Source: Plenodomus lindquistii (taxonomy: Eukaryota; Ascomycota; Dothideomycetes; Pleosporales; Leptosphaeriaceae). Taken from it: a stretch of DNA of 64,000 nt. This document shows positions 12,252-23,249 of this stretch, one piece after another. The position numbers were made by a program, and so were the translations under genes. The notes under the pieces were generated by a model, which saw only the letters and a program-made list of their open reading frames with translations, searched no databases and was not told the origin of the DNA. The first letter of the stretch is position 1, and every line of letters starts with the position of its first letter. The stretch is taken from NCBI GenBank assembly GCA_025504975.1, contig JANUWI010000006.1:310001-374000 (forward strand). The letters are read 5' to 3'.

Positions 12252-12407
12252 TCTTCTTTGAACAATGCCGTTGAGCAAGATCGCATAAACCTTTGTTATG
12301 TGACATGTCCTATAAAATTTGCGAATATCTTAATACGATTTATATTCTAATTTCTAATTTGGAGGAAAATTACTAATAAACAGACAGGCAGCACATAAAT
12401 ATAGGTA

Positions 12408-14009
12408 TTACGTGCATGGTTGCCTGGGTATAGAGCGGGGCGTGAAGATGAGGTCGCACCTGTCATGTCGCGATCGATAACCGTTTGCTTCAAAGGGCTG
12501 CATCTTCTCTGGAGTCGTTTCAGGAGCCAAAGTGATGGTAAACGCACGGAAGGTCGCAGCCAGGATAATCCGCATCTGGTAAGTTGCCATGTTACCTCCA
12601 GGACAGCGTCGTGCGCCAACACCAAATGGTACAAGGAGTCGTTTCTTCTCAGCGAGATTTGTCTCATCTAGCCAGCGGAGCGGATTGAAAGTATCGAAGT
12701 CGGGGAAGAGATCAGGTCTTTGTCGGCTCATGGAAAGGGACTGAGTAGTCACAACCGTACCAGCAGGTAGGAAATGACCGAGTACGTTCAAACCTCCCTC
12801 TGGCACTGCACGACTTCCTGTGAGAGCGACGGGAGGTCGAAATCGAAGACCCTCTTTGATGCAAGCATCCAAAAGTTTCAACGCATCGAGCTCTTCGTAG
12901 CCTTCATGGTCCGCAATTTCCCTATGTAATTGCTCTTGGAGAGGTAAGTTTTTTGCCAATTCGTAATATATAAAGGCAAGCGCAGAGGATGTGGTTTCCG
13001 TTGCAGCGAGAACTTGGCCTGCCATCTCTGCGCTGAGTTCAGGGCTTGTCCAGGATTGTGTTGGGTATTTCGCCGTGTGGTCGGTGAAGAGTTTGTGAAT
13101 GCTAGGATCCTCATCGAAGGAAGTGTCAGATGATGTCTCTGCCTGACGACAGATTTCCGCACCTAGGTCGAAAAGCTTTTCGCTCGATTGTACGCGATAA
13201 CGAGCGTGGGCAAAAGGACTATACTGTAGCCAGCTAAACAGCCATTCTGGAAGACACAGTCGCCAAACAACAAGGAAGTTGTACTGTCCGACAGCGTGCG
13301 GGAAGTCTCCGGGCTCGAGATGAACGTTGGCACCGCCCATTATCACCTGAGAGTTTATGAGAGTACAGATACGAAGATGATGTACAATATCTTCCGAGCG
13401 AGTCCCATCTGACTTTGCAAGGTCGCGAACCATGGCTTCAATGTTGGTAACGAAGATATTATGCCGCAGCTTGAGATTCTTTGTGGTTGTTGCAATCATG
13501 ACTGGGTGACGTCGGAGTCTCGCGACAGGATGTTGAGGATAGGTCACAGTCCAATCATGGCCGCCTACACGCAATGCACGAATCGAGGTGGGGGACGTGT
13601 CGAGATCCTTCCTCACGAATATCTTCTCTACCGCGTCGGGGTCGTTCAATATGACCATGTTGGGACTGATTCTGACGATCGAACCGTACTTGGTCATAAG
13701 CTCATCAGCCTCAAAGGAGAGTCGACCGTGCCATCTCTGCCATCTGATCCAGAGTGAACTCGCAGAGCTCATCCAAGGGCCCGGGATCGCCCTCAAGGGA
13801 TGGATATGGACATTGTAGATCATTTTGGTGAACTGAGTTATGATCGCGATAACTGCGAGGGCCACGAAGAACTCCCATCTAACGACGGCAATTGTTCCAT
13901 GGTTGGTAGCGGATTGTAGGATGAAAGTAAATACTGAAGACTTTTCGAGTGTCGAGTTTGAGTACAGCTCTGGTGGCGCAATCAGTAGAAGAGTATTGTT
14001 CGTCTTCAT
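12408..14009 (-). CDS. Cytochrome P450 monooxygenase, intronless
   Basis: A single open frame of 533 aa. A membrane anchor is visible at about residues 45-62 (FFVALAVIAIITQF), followed by the proline hinge PLRAIPGPW. The I-helix carries AGQVLAATETTSSAL (oxygen-binding Thr region), the K-helix has KEGLRFRPP (ExxR), the PERF-region equivalent reads FNPLRWLDE, and the heme loop is FGVGARRCPGGNMA with the ligating Cys. It therefore looks catalytically intact and ER-anchored. The family and substrate cannot be told from motifs; the LRFRPP and FNPLRWL style resembles fungal secondary-metabolism P450s. Lack of introns in an intron-rich genome, a neighbouring GST-AsaB gene and a gene-poor, repeat-bearing region upstream suggest an accessory, possibly fast-evolving locus. 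Confidence 0.93.
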   Translation of the reverse strand: MKTNNTLLLIAPPELYSNSTLEKSSVFTFILQSATNHGTIAVVRWEFFVALAVIAIITQFTKMIYNVHIHPLRAIPGPWMSSASSLWIRWQRWHGRLSFEADELMTKYGSIVRISPNMVILNDPDAVEKIFVRKDLDTSPTSIRALRVGGHDWTVTYPQHPVARLRRHPVMIATTTKNLKLRHNIFVTNIEAMVRDLAKSDGTRSEDIVHHLRICTLINSQVIMGGANVHLEPGDFPHAVGQYNFLVVWRLCLPEWLFSWLQYSPFAHARYRVQSSEKLFDLGAEICRQAETSSDTSFDEDPSIHKLFTDHTAKYPTQSWTSPELSAEMAGQVLAATETTSSALAFIYYELAKNLPLQEQLHREIADHEGYEELDALKLLDACIKEGLRFRPPVALTGSRAVPEGGLNVLGHFLPAGTVVTTQSLSMSRQRPDLFPDFDTFNPLRWLDETNLAEKKRLLVPFGVGARRCPGGNMATYQMRIILAATFRAFTITLAPETTPEKMQPFEANGYRSRHDRCDLIFTPRSIPRQPCT

Positions 14010-15148
14010 GACGGGTTTTAAGTTACTAAAGTTCGTGTCTGCAAAGTGGATGCGTTGACTGTTGGGGATGATGGACCGTTCTATATGAGGAACTGCTCTC
14101 CGTAAGATAAGTCTATCAACATGCTATCTATCATGTATTCCCCTGAAACACGACCAGGTTTGCACGTTCATGCTTCCATTACTATACTGAAGACTCAATT
14201 TCCGCACACGATTAGCAATACGCAAGCATTGCCGAAACATGTAATTGGCCGTCTACCTTATCATGGAACGGACGTAAAGGTCTCTGAGAGAGCCCTTGAC
14301 GACTATCCTAGCAAAAGGATGTCAGTATGCAAGAGTATGTAGTGAATTAGCGGTTAGAAAAAGGGCCGTCTCCGGTAGAGTTTCGTGTAATTCCCATAGT
14401 GGTGAATGCGGTGCACTGCGCAGCTACAAAGACGCAAAAAGTCAAGACATAGCTCCTTGTCTTGTTAGTCACTAACGAAACCTGTGTATTTAGATTTGCT
14501 CCTGTAACACGCACAGGGCTTTGTACAACCTTCCTTAGCGTTCACAAGACTTGACACAGAGGACATGAGTTGCAGGAAAAAGTATTGAGCACTCAGCACC
14601 CCCCTACTAATTACTGCTGATTAACTATAATCTTACAGCCAAGCCTGGGCAACAAACACTAAACTTTAGAATTATTCTCCACACTACTTTCTGTTATCGC
14701 AGAAAAGCAAAAAGAGCTCTTTCTTGATTTTTTTTAAGTAGGCGTCCCTGCACGGCAATTTAAAACTCTATCTAGGGTTTCTAGTTGTGCAGGAGCGTTG
14801 CTCAAGTCTCGCTACCTAAAGCTCACCCCAGCCTCAAGGTGAGGCTCCTACTGAGTAAAGGCTTGGCTGTGAGATTGTAGCTAACCATCAATTGGGGGTG
14901 CGCTATCATTCTGTAGGGGGGTGCTCGATACTTTTTCCATGAGTCGCGGTGTAGTAAGCATTGAAATGAAATGAACAACAGCCGCCAACGAAAAGGGAAA
15001 TCTTTCACGGACTCTTTTAAAGGTCTGATTCAATCTCTAAGTTACCCAAGGGCGCTCACACAGGGGAGCGAAACCAAATCTAAAAGATCTACATAGTGCA
15101 CCTATTTACTAGCCTAGGCTATATAGTAAAGTATTCGTTATAAAAGCA
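14010..15148. other. Gene-poor region upstream of the P450 gene
   Basis: 1.14 kb without coding signal, moderately AT-rich. It contains the inverted-repeat element at 14575-14938; nothing else is recognisable. Confidence 0.55.
14575..14938. mobile_element. 364-bp MITE-like element with long inverted repeats, MULE-type candidate
   Basis: The left end (14575 on) and the reverse complement of the right end (from 14938) share ggaaaaagtat(t/c)gagcac, a later cacccccc/cacccccaatt block and a nearly identical aatct(t/c)acagccaagcct, so imperfect terminal inverted repeats extend about 70-80 bp. Several differences are C/T or A/G transitions. The flanks are atgagttgca (14565-14574) and atgagtcgcg (14939-14948), a 10-bp direct repeat with two transitions. 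Long inverted repeats with a 9-10 bp target duplication are typical of Mutator-like elements. The interior codes for nothing, so it would be a non-autonomous copy. Confidence 0.65.
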
Positions 15149-15865
15149 TTAGATCTTAGTCTTGCCTGGCTCCCACACTACAGGAATGTCCGTCGCGGAT
15201 CTGGACGACAGCTTTTGTCCCGTGAATGGTACGTTCTTCCAGTTGAATGATTCGCAATTTAGGGTTCCCTTGAACTTTCGACAGTCGTTTCCCGTGAAGA
15301 CAATGTATCCAAGACCAGACTGTGTCTTTTCAACCTGGTTTGATGCGTTCGCAGTAGTATCCATTGGAACGCCGCTCCATTGAAACCAGAATTTTGGTGA
15401 GCGAAAGCTATTTTTTTCGAAGGTCTCGAAACGATTTTTGGCGGGAGCGTCGTAATCATCGTCGCTGTCATGATCTTCCTCGTTGTCCTCGCGAAGGCTA
15501 TGGATTGTTTCCGCAACTGAGTCCTGTTCAGCCCCGTTGTTTTCCAAGTCTGCCACTATGCCCTGCAAGCTGACCCGACTCGCAGCCAAGACAACGGCTG
15601 CCTCAAGCAAGGAGGGCAAGGAAAGTAATCCAACGACGCCCTCGCCATCATCTGTCGTGCGATAGACCTCGAGAGAAGCACTCTGTCCAGATCGTCCCGT
15701 CTGTGAGACTCCAACTGCCTTCTGCCACGCAACGCATTTGAGAGTGTAACTACCAAACACTCTCTGGACGTCAAAGGCTTTGGCACGTCTGGACTTGCCA
15801 TGGGCGCCTACACGGTTGTGCATGTGTCGCGTAGAGAATGCCGCATCTTGCCAGTCGTCATTCAT
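15149..15865 (-). CDS. Hypothetical protein, unrecognised
   Basis: One open frame of 238 aa. No known domain is apparent. The N-terminal third is basic, the middle has an acidic stretch (REDNEEDHDSDDDYD, about 125-140), and the C-terminal part is rich in aromatic residues and Cys (FWFQWSG, GYIVFTGNDCRKFKG, NWKNVPFTGQK). The length and compositional organisation make a chance frame unlikely, but it sits alone between a repeat-bearing region and ARP6, so it may be a lineage-specific gene. No signal peptide or membrane segment is seen. Confidence 0.5.
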   Translation of the reverse strand: MNDDWQDAAFSTRHMHNRVGAHGKSRRAKAFDVQRVFGSYTLKCVAWQKAVGVSQTGRSGQSASLEVYRTTDDGEGVVGLLSLPSLLEAAVVLAASRVSLQGIVADLENNGAEQDSVAETIHSLREDNEEDHDSDDDYDAPAKNRFETFEKNSFRSPKFWFQWSGVPMDTTANASNQVEKTQSGLGYIVFTGNDCRKFKGTLNCESFNWKNVPFTGQKLSSRSATDIPVVWEPGKTKI

Positions 15866-16650
15866 TGTGAGAGGAGCAAGAGATTTCAGGATAAAGTTGT
15901 GCTTACTTGAAGATGGATTGGCGGTGGCTGTTCACTAAATTCAAGGTTGTGACCCAGTGTTGACGTCATTGAAGTTGTGACACACCTCAAGTGTCACCTG
16001 CATAGGCTATTGAATCAAAGGGACAAAGACTTATCCGTGCACTACACTCTAGAGACTAATGTACTACAGTATATAGTCAGCTCAAGTTATATGCCTCTTG
16101 AACCTTCACGAAGGTCTGCTCTGGTTTTTAGCTAAATTTCACATATTAGCCCGGTTATAAACAGAACGGAATACAGGCTAAGTTGACTTTCCATCTTTAT
16201 CTTGAGAAGACGTTCTTCCGCACGATGGCTGCCTAGCTAGAGCCCCGTACATTCCAATAGCTCAAGGCGCTCAAAGCCCTGGTAGAGTACACACTCTAGA
16301 GAACCTACCACGAAGAGAGCTATGGCATGCACATAAGACATGCTTTACATGGCAATGCCAATTGATGATGGTGCCCTTGCCCACAGCTTCTTCACATGCC
16401 CTAATCATAAAAGCAATTATATAGCAGGATAGCTATGGACATAATATTGCTGACTAGAAGGACCAGCAATTAATTCACCATGAGTGAAGGTAAATTAGAT
16501 AAAGAGTGTGTGTACTACTCTGAATTGCGGTCTAAGCACAAGGTGAACGATAGTGCACGTGACTTGCAAACGCCAAGAGTCAGGTTCTACACCATCTACC
16601 GACGCGGCTCGCATCTGCACCAAATCCACTGAAACGCGCCACATACTATA
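15866..16650. other. Intergenic, upstream of ARP6, no gene seen
   Basis: 785 bp, AT-richer than coding neighbours, without recognisable genes, repeats or RNA genes. It must hold the ARP6 promoter and, probably, that of the hypothetical gene on the other strand. Confidence 0.5.
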
Positions 16651-18030
16651 ATGCCACCCAAAAGTTCCAGAAAGTCAACAGCTCTGATACCATCCCAGAA
16701 CAAGACTCTTGTTCTCGACAACGGCGCCTACACGCTGAAACTTGGTCTAGTGACAAGCGGATCGAGCCCTAATTATGATGGCTGTAGTGTGATTCCCAAT
16801 TGCATTGCGCGCAGTACACGTGATAAGCGCACGTACGTCGCGTCCGAACTAGACTCATGTAAGGACTTTGGGGAGTTGGCATTTCGAAGACCGGTTGAGA
16901 AGGGGTTCATTGTCAATTGGGAAGCGGAAAAGGCGATTTGGGAGCATGAATTCATGGCTCCCGGTGCGAGGGAGGGGCTGAAGGTGAGTGCGCATACCGG
17001 ATGCGATGAAGCAGAATCGTAGCTAATGTATTTCCAGTGTGACCCTAAAGATACCAATCTGCTTTTGACAGAAAGGCCGAATTGTCCCAAAGAGCTACAG
17101 AAGAATTGCGATGAAATTGTGTTCGAGCAGTTTGAATTCTCGTCATATTATCGCTGTGTCGGACCGGTACTGAACGCGTATAATCCGACCAACACAACTG
17201 ATACGTTTCCTCAGCCCCGGGAATGCCTTCTAGTTGTGGACACTTCATACTCAGACACGACTATACTGCCCGTCTATAATGGGAAACTCATCCAGTCCGC
17301 TGTACGGCGTCTCACGGTAGGAGGCAAGCTACTCACGAATTATCTAAAGGAGTTGTCCTCGTTGCGTCATTACAACATGATGGAGGAGACGTATCTACTC
17401 AACGAGATCAAAGAAGCAGTTTCGTACGTGGTACCATCGCAACACGAGTTTGCGCGCAACCTAGAACAGACTTGGAAGGGCCGAATGGGCGACAAGCGAG
17501 AACGGGATCCGAGCATTGTTGTGGACTATGTCTTGCCTGATTACGAGAACTCGATACATGGCCATGCGCGACCTCACGACCCTGTACGCTTACGCATGCA
17601 GCGTGGGCTACAGCCGGCTCAGGGACCGCGCGAAGATGTGCTACCTCTGGGTAACGAACGATTCGCTGTGCCTGAGCTACTGTTCAATCCGACCGACATT
17701 GGTATACAGGAGGTTGGTCTGCCTCGTGCCGTATTGGAGTCGGTCAGTGGGCTTCCGGAGGCATTGAAGATAGGTATGTTGGCGAATGTTGTAGTTGTGG
17801 GCGGGAACTCTCTGATCCAGGGACTCGTGGAGAGACTGGAGGCCGACATCAGGGGGCTTATACCCGGGGAGTACGCGCTCAGTGTGACGAGGGCGGAGGA
17901 TCCGATCAAGCACACGTGGCTGGGAGGTGCGCGATTCGCCAGCCAGCCCGAATTGTTGGGGGAGGCTCTGGTGACAAAGGCAGAGTATGAAGAGAAAGGA
18001 TCCACATGGCTGGCGAAGAGATTCGCTTGA
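16651..18030 (+). CDS. ARP6: Actin-related protein 6 (SWR1 complex subunit)
   Basis: Two exons, 16651-16983 and 17038-18030, give 441 aa, normal for Arp6. Arp6 is a nuclear subunit of the SWR1 chromatin remodeller, which exchanges H2A for H2A.Z. The actin fold is visible: TLVLDNGAYTLKLGL (phosphate loop 1), PNCIARSTRDKRTYVASEL, the Arp6-type FEFSSYYRCVGPVLNAY, LLVVDTSYSDTTILPVYNG (phosphate loop 2), RRLTVGGKLLTNYLKEL, FNPTDIGIQEVGLPRAV, and near the C-terminus VVVVGGNSLIQGLVERLEADI and DPIKHTWLGGARFAS. Basic MPPKSSRKS at the start fits nuclear localisation. A later frame on the opposite strand of exon 2 is a shadow. Confidence 0.93.
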
Positions 18031-18209
18031 ACCGTGGCCCGTTAAAGTATTTAGCTGGAACAATGAGACGTACGATGAATGTCCTGTAGTTCGCGGGGCT
18101 GCTGGCGTGGTGATTGGCCACCGGGCGGAGCCTTGGCAGCGCAATAGTCGACGACGTCTGTGTCGATGAGAATTTCCCGTGAGCTTGCTCTGCCAGCAAC
18201 CCGACCGCG

Positions 18210-20170
18210 ATGCGCCGAATACCGCGCCCCTTGCGGGCAATCGACCCCTCACGCCCGCTCACGCTGCCCCGGCGGCCGCAATTGTGGTGCGCCGCCTCCC
18301 CCGCAGGCCTCGCAGCCGGCGCTGCCCCAGCGCGCGGGTTCCTCGTGCCCGCAGGCAAGCAGGACAAGAAGAAGCACCAGCAGTTTGTGCGGCGTTGGCA
18401 GAAGCGGCTGCTGGGCGACTCGGAACCCATTGGCGCCCACGTCGACCCCTACGACCCGACTTCGCCCGTCCGCATCGCGCCCGAGGAACAGGGCGAGTAT
18501 GAGGAGGTGCTCGACGACGCCGTCGAGGTGCGCAGCCGCAGCCACGAGGCGCCTTACCGGCGAGAGGAGCACCGCTACCAGCCCGCCACATCGACACACG
18601 GCCTGCCGCGCGTGGGCGACTCGGCGTGGCTGCGGGCGCGCCGTGAGGTCGACCTGGCGCGCGAGTACGAGAAGCTGACGGGGCGCACCTACACGCCGCT
18701 GTCGCTCGACATGGCCAACGACATTGAGGGCCTGACGGGCACTCCCTACACACTGCGCAACGGCAATCTGCTGCTCGCTCAGACGGTGCACAACGTCACG
18801 GGCCGCCCGTACACGCTCTACAACTTCGGGCTGCACCGCAAACCTGCAACCTCTCGTGAGCTGCGCCAGCGCTTCGAGCGGGCCGTGACCGAGGTCTTTG
18901 CGCTGAAGCAGGCGGGCTTGAACATGGACTTGTCTAAGCTGCCCAATGGCGGCGTCTACGAGGCCCCGCGCTGGGTCCAGGACATCAAACTCTACAAAAC
19001 TGACAGTGGCGAGCTCGCTCTGGCGTACCCCCGGCACACAAGCGCCGCCGAGTTCCTGTCCCTCTTGCAAGCAGTGCCAAAGCTGGAGGAGAGCACCACA
19101 GAGAGCAGCGACCTTCTGGTCGACGAAGTCGAAGTCGAAGCCGAGGCCGAGGCCAATCTCAATGCCGGAGCAGAGCCTACGGGCCTTTCAGTGTCCGCCA
19201 GTTCGGAAGAGCAACTGCCCACTATGGACCCTGCGACACCCGCATTCAAAAGGGCGGCTATGGTCAAAGCGGACACTGAGAAGAAATTCGACTTCATGTC
19301 GAACCGTCCCGTTCCTCGAACGAAACCATTGGAGCAGTCCTTGCCTATAGCAGAGGCCAAAGCCGAGCAGCCTGTGGTCTCTGCAGTCACGGTCGAAGAG
19401 ACTGCAATTGTGCCACCCTTACCCGAACAAGCGTCCTCTGAACCTTCACCATCTGCATCAACCCAAGTTGAATCAGCACAACCATTCGTGGCTCCTACCC
19501 CTCAAGAGGTCCAGACCCCTGGCGACGCCCCCCATGGTCCAACATCTACAACGGTAAAAATCGACTCCGGCCCTGAACTGCCTCCCATCGAGGAAGTGAA
19601 GTGGCGAAGCGTGCGCATCACCAACCCTGCCCTGAAGTTTTGTGTAAGTTCGCACATCTTCACCCAATGATTTGATACTGACTCAATCAGCTTTACAAAC
19701 GCATCCATCAATTAACCTCCCTTCGGATTTCCGACCCGCAACTGACCGCCACCCAAACCCTTGGTGATCTATACGGCCATCTCTGTGCTGCTGCAAAGCC
19801 TAAGCCCGCGACCCTGCACTCGGCCCTGTTTATAGAGGGTCAAAGGGCACGCGAGCAGGCCAAGCACCAGCGCTCGACAGGAGCAAATACTCGACAGAAG
19901 GCCAACCTCGGCGACCTCATCACTCTAGGCAACGTCGAGATTCGCCGTGCAAGGCCCAACAAGGCGGAGAAGAACACCAAGACAGGACTCGACAAGGTTG
20001 TACAATATGCTCTCTCGGAACGTGGTCTGCGCACGCCAGGACATGGCTTGGGACGAACAGTACGCAGGGGGACGAACAGCTCGCAACGATCCAAGAGCGT
20101 TGCTGTAGGACCAGATTTGGGAAGAATCATAAGCAGCGAGGGAGCTAAGTCTCTTGAAAAGGCGAGTTGA
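18210..20170 (+). CDS. MRPL50: Mitochondrial large-subunit ribosomal protein mL50
   Basis: Exons 18210-19643 and 19691-20170 give 637 aa. The N-terminus is Arg/Pro/Ala-rich without acidic residues at first (MRRIPRPLRA), as in mitochondrial presequences. The L50 signature spans the intron: WRSVRITNPALKFC then LYKRIHQLTSLRISD and LTATQTLGDLYGHLCAA, matching the Ribosomal_L50 family, whose members form part of the mitoribosome large subunit. Upstream, residues about 130-280 hold conserved fungal segments (YEKLTGRTYTPLSLDMAND, GTPYTLRNGNLL). A long acidic, Ser/Pro/Glu-rich linker (about 300-465) separates the two. The length is much greater than animal L50 (about 160 aa), typical of fungal mitoribosomal proteins that have extensions. 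Confidence 0.8.
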
Positions 20171-21295
20171 GAATTTGTAGCAATAGCAATGTGTATGTAC
20201 ATGATATGATGAGTGTTGTTTCCGATAGTAGGTAGCTCTATCAGGTCATGTCATGTCATGACGGACTCAGTCGCTTAGCATAATTCAGCAATAGCTGGAT
20301 ATAGGACCTTTGAATGTGTCGTGTAACATGGTCGTACATGCATCACCAAGTGTAGAGTTTGTCGTAAAAGCACTCGGCATAGAGTGGAGCGGGGGGACAG
20401 GTATTCATCTACCTTGGGGGACTAATCTCGCCAGGCCGCGCCGCGCTTGTAGTATAGGCGACTTTGTTCTCTGTGTCGTGACATACTAGATAGGCTTCCT
20501 AGACATGGCTGAAATTTAGGACCCAATATCACAATAGGTAGCAGGGGCCTAGATTGACAAGCACGCTGTGCAATCAGCTCACCACGATGGAATACTCAGT
20601 ACACATACGGTAAAATCGTGATGCCCTTCCACATACGACCATAGGACACTGAAAATAGAGCTTCCCGTTCGCTCAGCTGTACTCAAGCAGTGTACCGGCG
20701 GATTAGTAGTCAGGTGGGTGACTACTGGCGAATCCCCGCTGTTGTATGTTTTTTTTTTCTCGACTTTTGCTTTTTGTCGCGATAACCTCAGCGTCCATGA
20801 TATGTATGATGCATGCCTGCTTTTGCTCCGCCAAGCTTCATACACTCGTACCTAATAGAGTAGCACTGCGAGCGACAATCGATACCGTGGTGGTCTGGCG
20901 GACATGTCACAACAGAGGGAAAAGTTTCACAGCATCGACTGATCGCATCAGACGTGGGGCGTCATACTAGTTCAATTCTTGTAAGCCTCGGTGCTCTAAA
21001 GTATACCAAGAGCATGGTCGTTTAACACGACTGATCGATCATGCACTCATATAGCATAGATTGTGCTCTGTTTGTGGTATCATCCCTTCATCTTTACATT
21101 CTACAGTTCGTAGACACATGGCAAATCCTGACATGCCGCTGCGCCCTTCATATTAAAGCACTCTTCCAAACGCCGGTGAGAGCATTGCAATTATTGAAGG
21201 CTATGCCGCATTGGTATCGACTCCTGCAAATGCTCACAATGCAGCCAAAAAAGAATCGAAGTTTGGTGGCGGATATAATCGCCGTCAATCCGAGT
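20171..21295. other. Intergenic between converging genes, no gene seen
   Basis: 1.1 kb between the stop codons of MRPL50 and ERG13. It has a gtcatgtcatgtcatga short repeat near 20246 and a poly-T run near 20750. Open frames here are short and unlike known proteins. Confidence 0.55.
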
Positions 21296-22864
21296 CTACT
21301 GCTTGATCTCATAGGTACGGCGGAACATGCTATCAATACCAGTGAGGTAGTATGTGCCAGGGAAAAGGGTATCAGCGTTGCCCTTGGGAGAATAGTCCTT
21401 CTTCAGGTGAGCCTGCTCACGCAGATTGCACATCTAAGCAAATTGTCAGCGATGCGTGTAAAGCAACGACGCGAATGCTAAGAATCCTCACCTCATCGTA
21501 CACTTCCGGGCCAACTACGCGCCTGTTGTCTAGCCTGCTCTGAATGTCGAGCTGCTTGGCGATATTCTCGGTGCTGCCGTTAACCTTGAAGGAGAACAGC
21601 GAGGAAGCAAGACCACTACCATAACTGAACAGCGCAATGGTTTTGCCCTGCAAGTCCTGGCTGCTGATATTGGCAATCAAACTGCATAAGCTTCCGTAAA
21701 CGCTCCCACAGTACATGTTGCCGCACTGGGTCGGGACCTGGATGCTCGGCTGAACACGCGAAGCGAAACGTTTCTTGGCGAGGCCCATGAAGATTTTTTC
21801 GACATTTTTGTCTGTAACGGAAGTGGCATAGTCCAGGTCACGCAGCTCGGCGGGCACCTCGGCGAAGATGGGGTTTGAGGGGTTCATGAGGTAGTCGTTG
21901 TAGAGCATCCGCGCATACGACTTGGCTACGAGCTTGCATGTTGGCGCGTGAAAGGCCATATAGTCGAAGCGGTCGAGGGGTGTCTCTTTGCCATCAGCAT
22001 GACCATTGGCTCCAGTCCCGTTCTGTTGGGACTTGAGCGTCTCTTCGCGTGCGTTGTAGGCCTTGTAGCAGGCATCGACAGCCTCGGTGTAGCAGCGCAC
22101 AGAGAAGTGGCCATCCACGACGGGGTATTCACTGGTGAAGTCGGGCTTGTAGAAGTCGTACACATGCCTAATGTAGGAGCCTCGCAGGCCAGCGTCCATG
22201 ACAATGGGGGCGTTGGGGCCAACGAGCATGGCTACGCAGCCAGCACCGCCAGTAGGGCGGGCGTTGCCCTTTTTGTATAGCGCAATGTCACCGGCAACAA
22301 CCACGGCGTCGCGGCCGTCCCACGCTGACGACTCGATCCAGTTGACCGAGTTGAAGAGGGCATTGGTGCCACCGTAGCAGGCATTGACCGTGTCGACGCC
22401 CTCGACGTTGTAGTTGCCGGATTGCTCAAACAGCTGCATGAGGACCGACTTGACCGACTTGGACTTGTCCAGCAGCGTCTCGGTACCGACCTCGAGGCGG
22501 CCAATGCTCTTGGGGTCGACGCTGTACTTGCGAAACAGCGACGAGACGGCCGTCAGAGCAAGCGAGTACATGTCTTGGGCGCAGAAGGTCAGTTGCGGGG
22601 CTTTGCAGAAGACGAGGCGGGGCCGCAGGGGCAGAACTCACCCTCACGGTCGTCGCAGAAGGACATTTTGGTCTGGCCAAGGCCAATGGTGTACTTGCCC
22701 TGGGAGACGCCATCGAACTTCTCGAGTTCGGCCTGGTCGACGCACTGCAGGACTCACTCGTCAGGAAGGCGCAGCGCGGGCGAGTGGGGGGAATGCAGAC
22801 TTGCCTGGCTGGGGAAGTACAGCTCAATGGCCTTGATACCAATGTTGGAGGGGCGGGCTGCCAT
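21296..22864 (-). CDS. ERG13: Hydroxymethylglutaryl-CoA synthase
   Basis: Four exons on the minus strand, 22864-22805, 22744-22642, 22573-21492 and 21433-21296, give 460 aa. It condenses acetyl-CoA with acetoacetyl-CoA into HMG-CoA, the entry to the mevalonate and ergosterol pathway, in the cytosol. The start MAARPSNIGIKAIELYFPSQ is family-typical, followed by YTIGLGQTKMSFCDDRED. The catalytic Cys is in NACYGGTNALFNS (about residue 120); GDIALY, RPTGGAGCVAMLVGP, DFYKPDFTSEYPVVDGHFS, FHAPTCKLV with the active-site His, and GNMYCGSVY and LFSYGSGLASS are all present. The first intron (22804-22745) begins with GC, in a near-perfect CAG/GCAAGT donor; no GT donor keeps the frame. A seven-base tandem repeat lies 50 bp upstream of the ATG. 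Confidence 0.96.
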
Positions 22865-22913
22865 GGCTGCGCGCGAGTGATGGTGTCTGGGGGAGAGGCT
22901 AGAGAGTGCGAGG

Positions 22914-22969
22914 AGCAGGAAGCAGGAAGCAGAAAGCAGAAAGCAGAAAGCAGGAAGCAGGAAGCAGGA
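22914..22969. repeat. Heptanucleotide tandem repeat upstream of ERG13
   Basis: Eight copies of AGCAGRA (R = G or A) in a row, ordered G,G,A,A,A,G,G,G. It is followed by two copies of gtgcagggcaag(a/g) to about 23005. It lies 50-105 bp upstream of the ERG13 start, within its likely leader or core promoter. Confidence 0.85.
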
Positions 22970-23249
22970 AGGGCAAGGTGTGCAGGGCAAGATGTGCAGG
23001 GCAAGAAAGGGGGGGCGTTCACACCGCCGGTTTAAGTATTGACACAGAGATCAAGTAGCGTCGACGGTCCGGGGCAATACTGGCAGCGAAGTCTTCACCG
23101 GGCACCGAAGGCAGATAAGCAGCGTTGACTGAATTCATCCAGCCAGTCTGCTCCCAACAGCGCCAGCTTCCCGCTCGCTTGCCGCCATTGTTTTCTGCAT
23201 GCACCTGCATACTTCTCGTCAAGGGTCCACTCGCCGTCGCCCACCGTAG

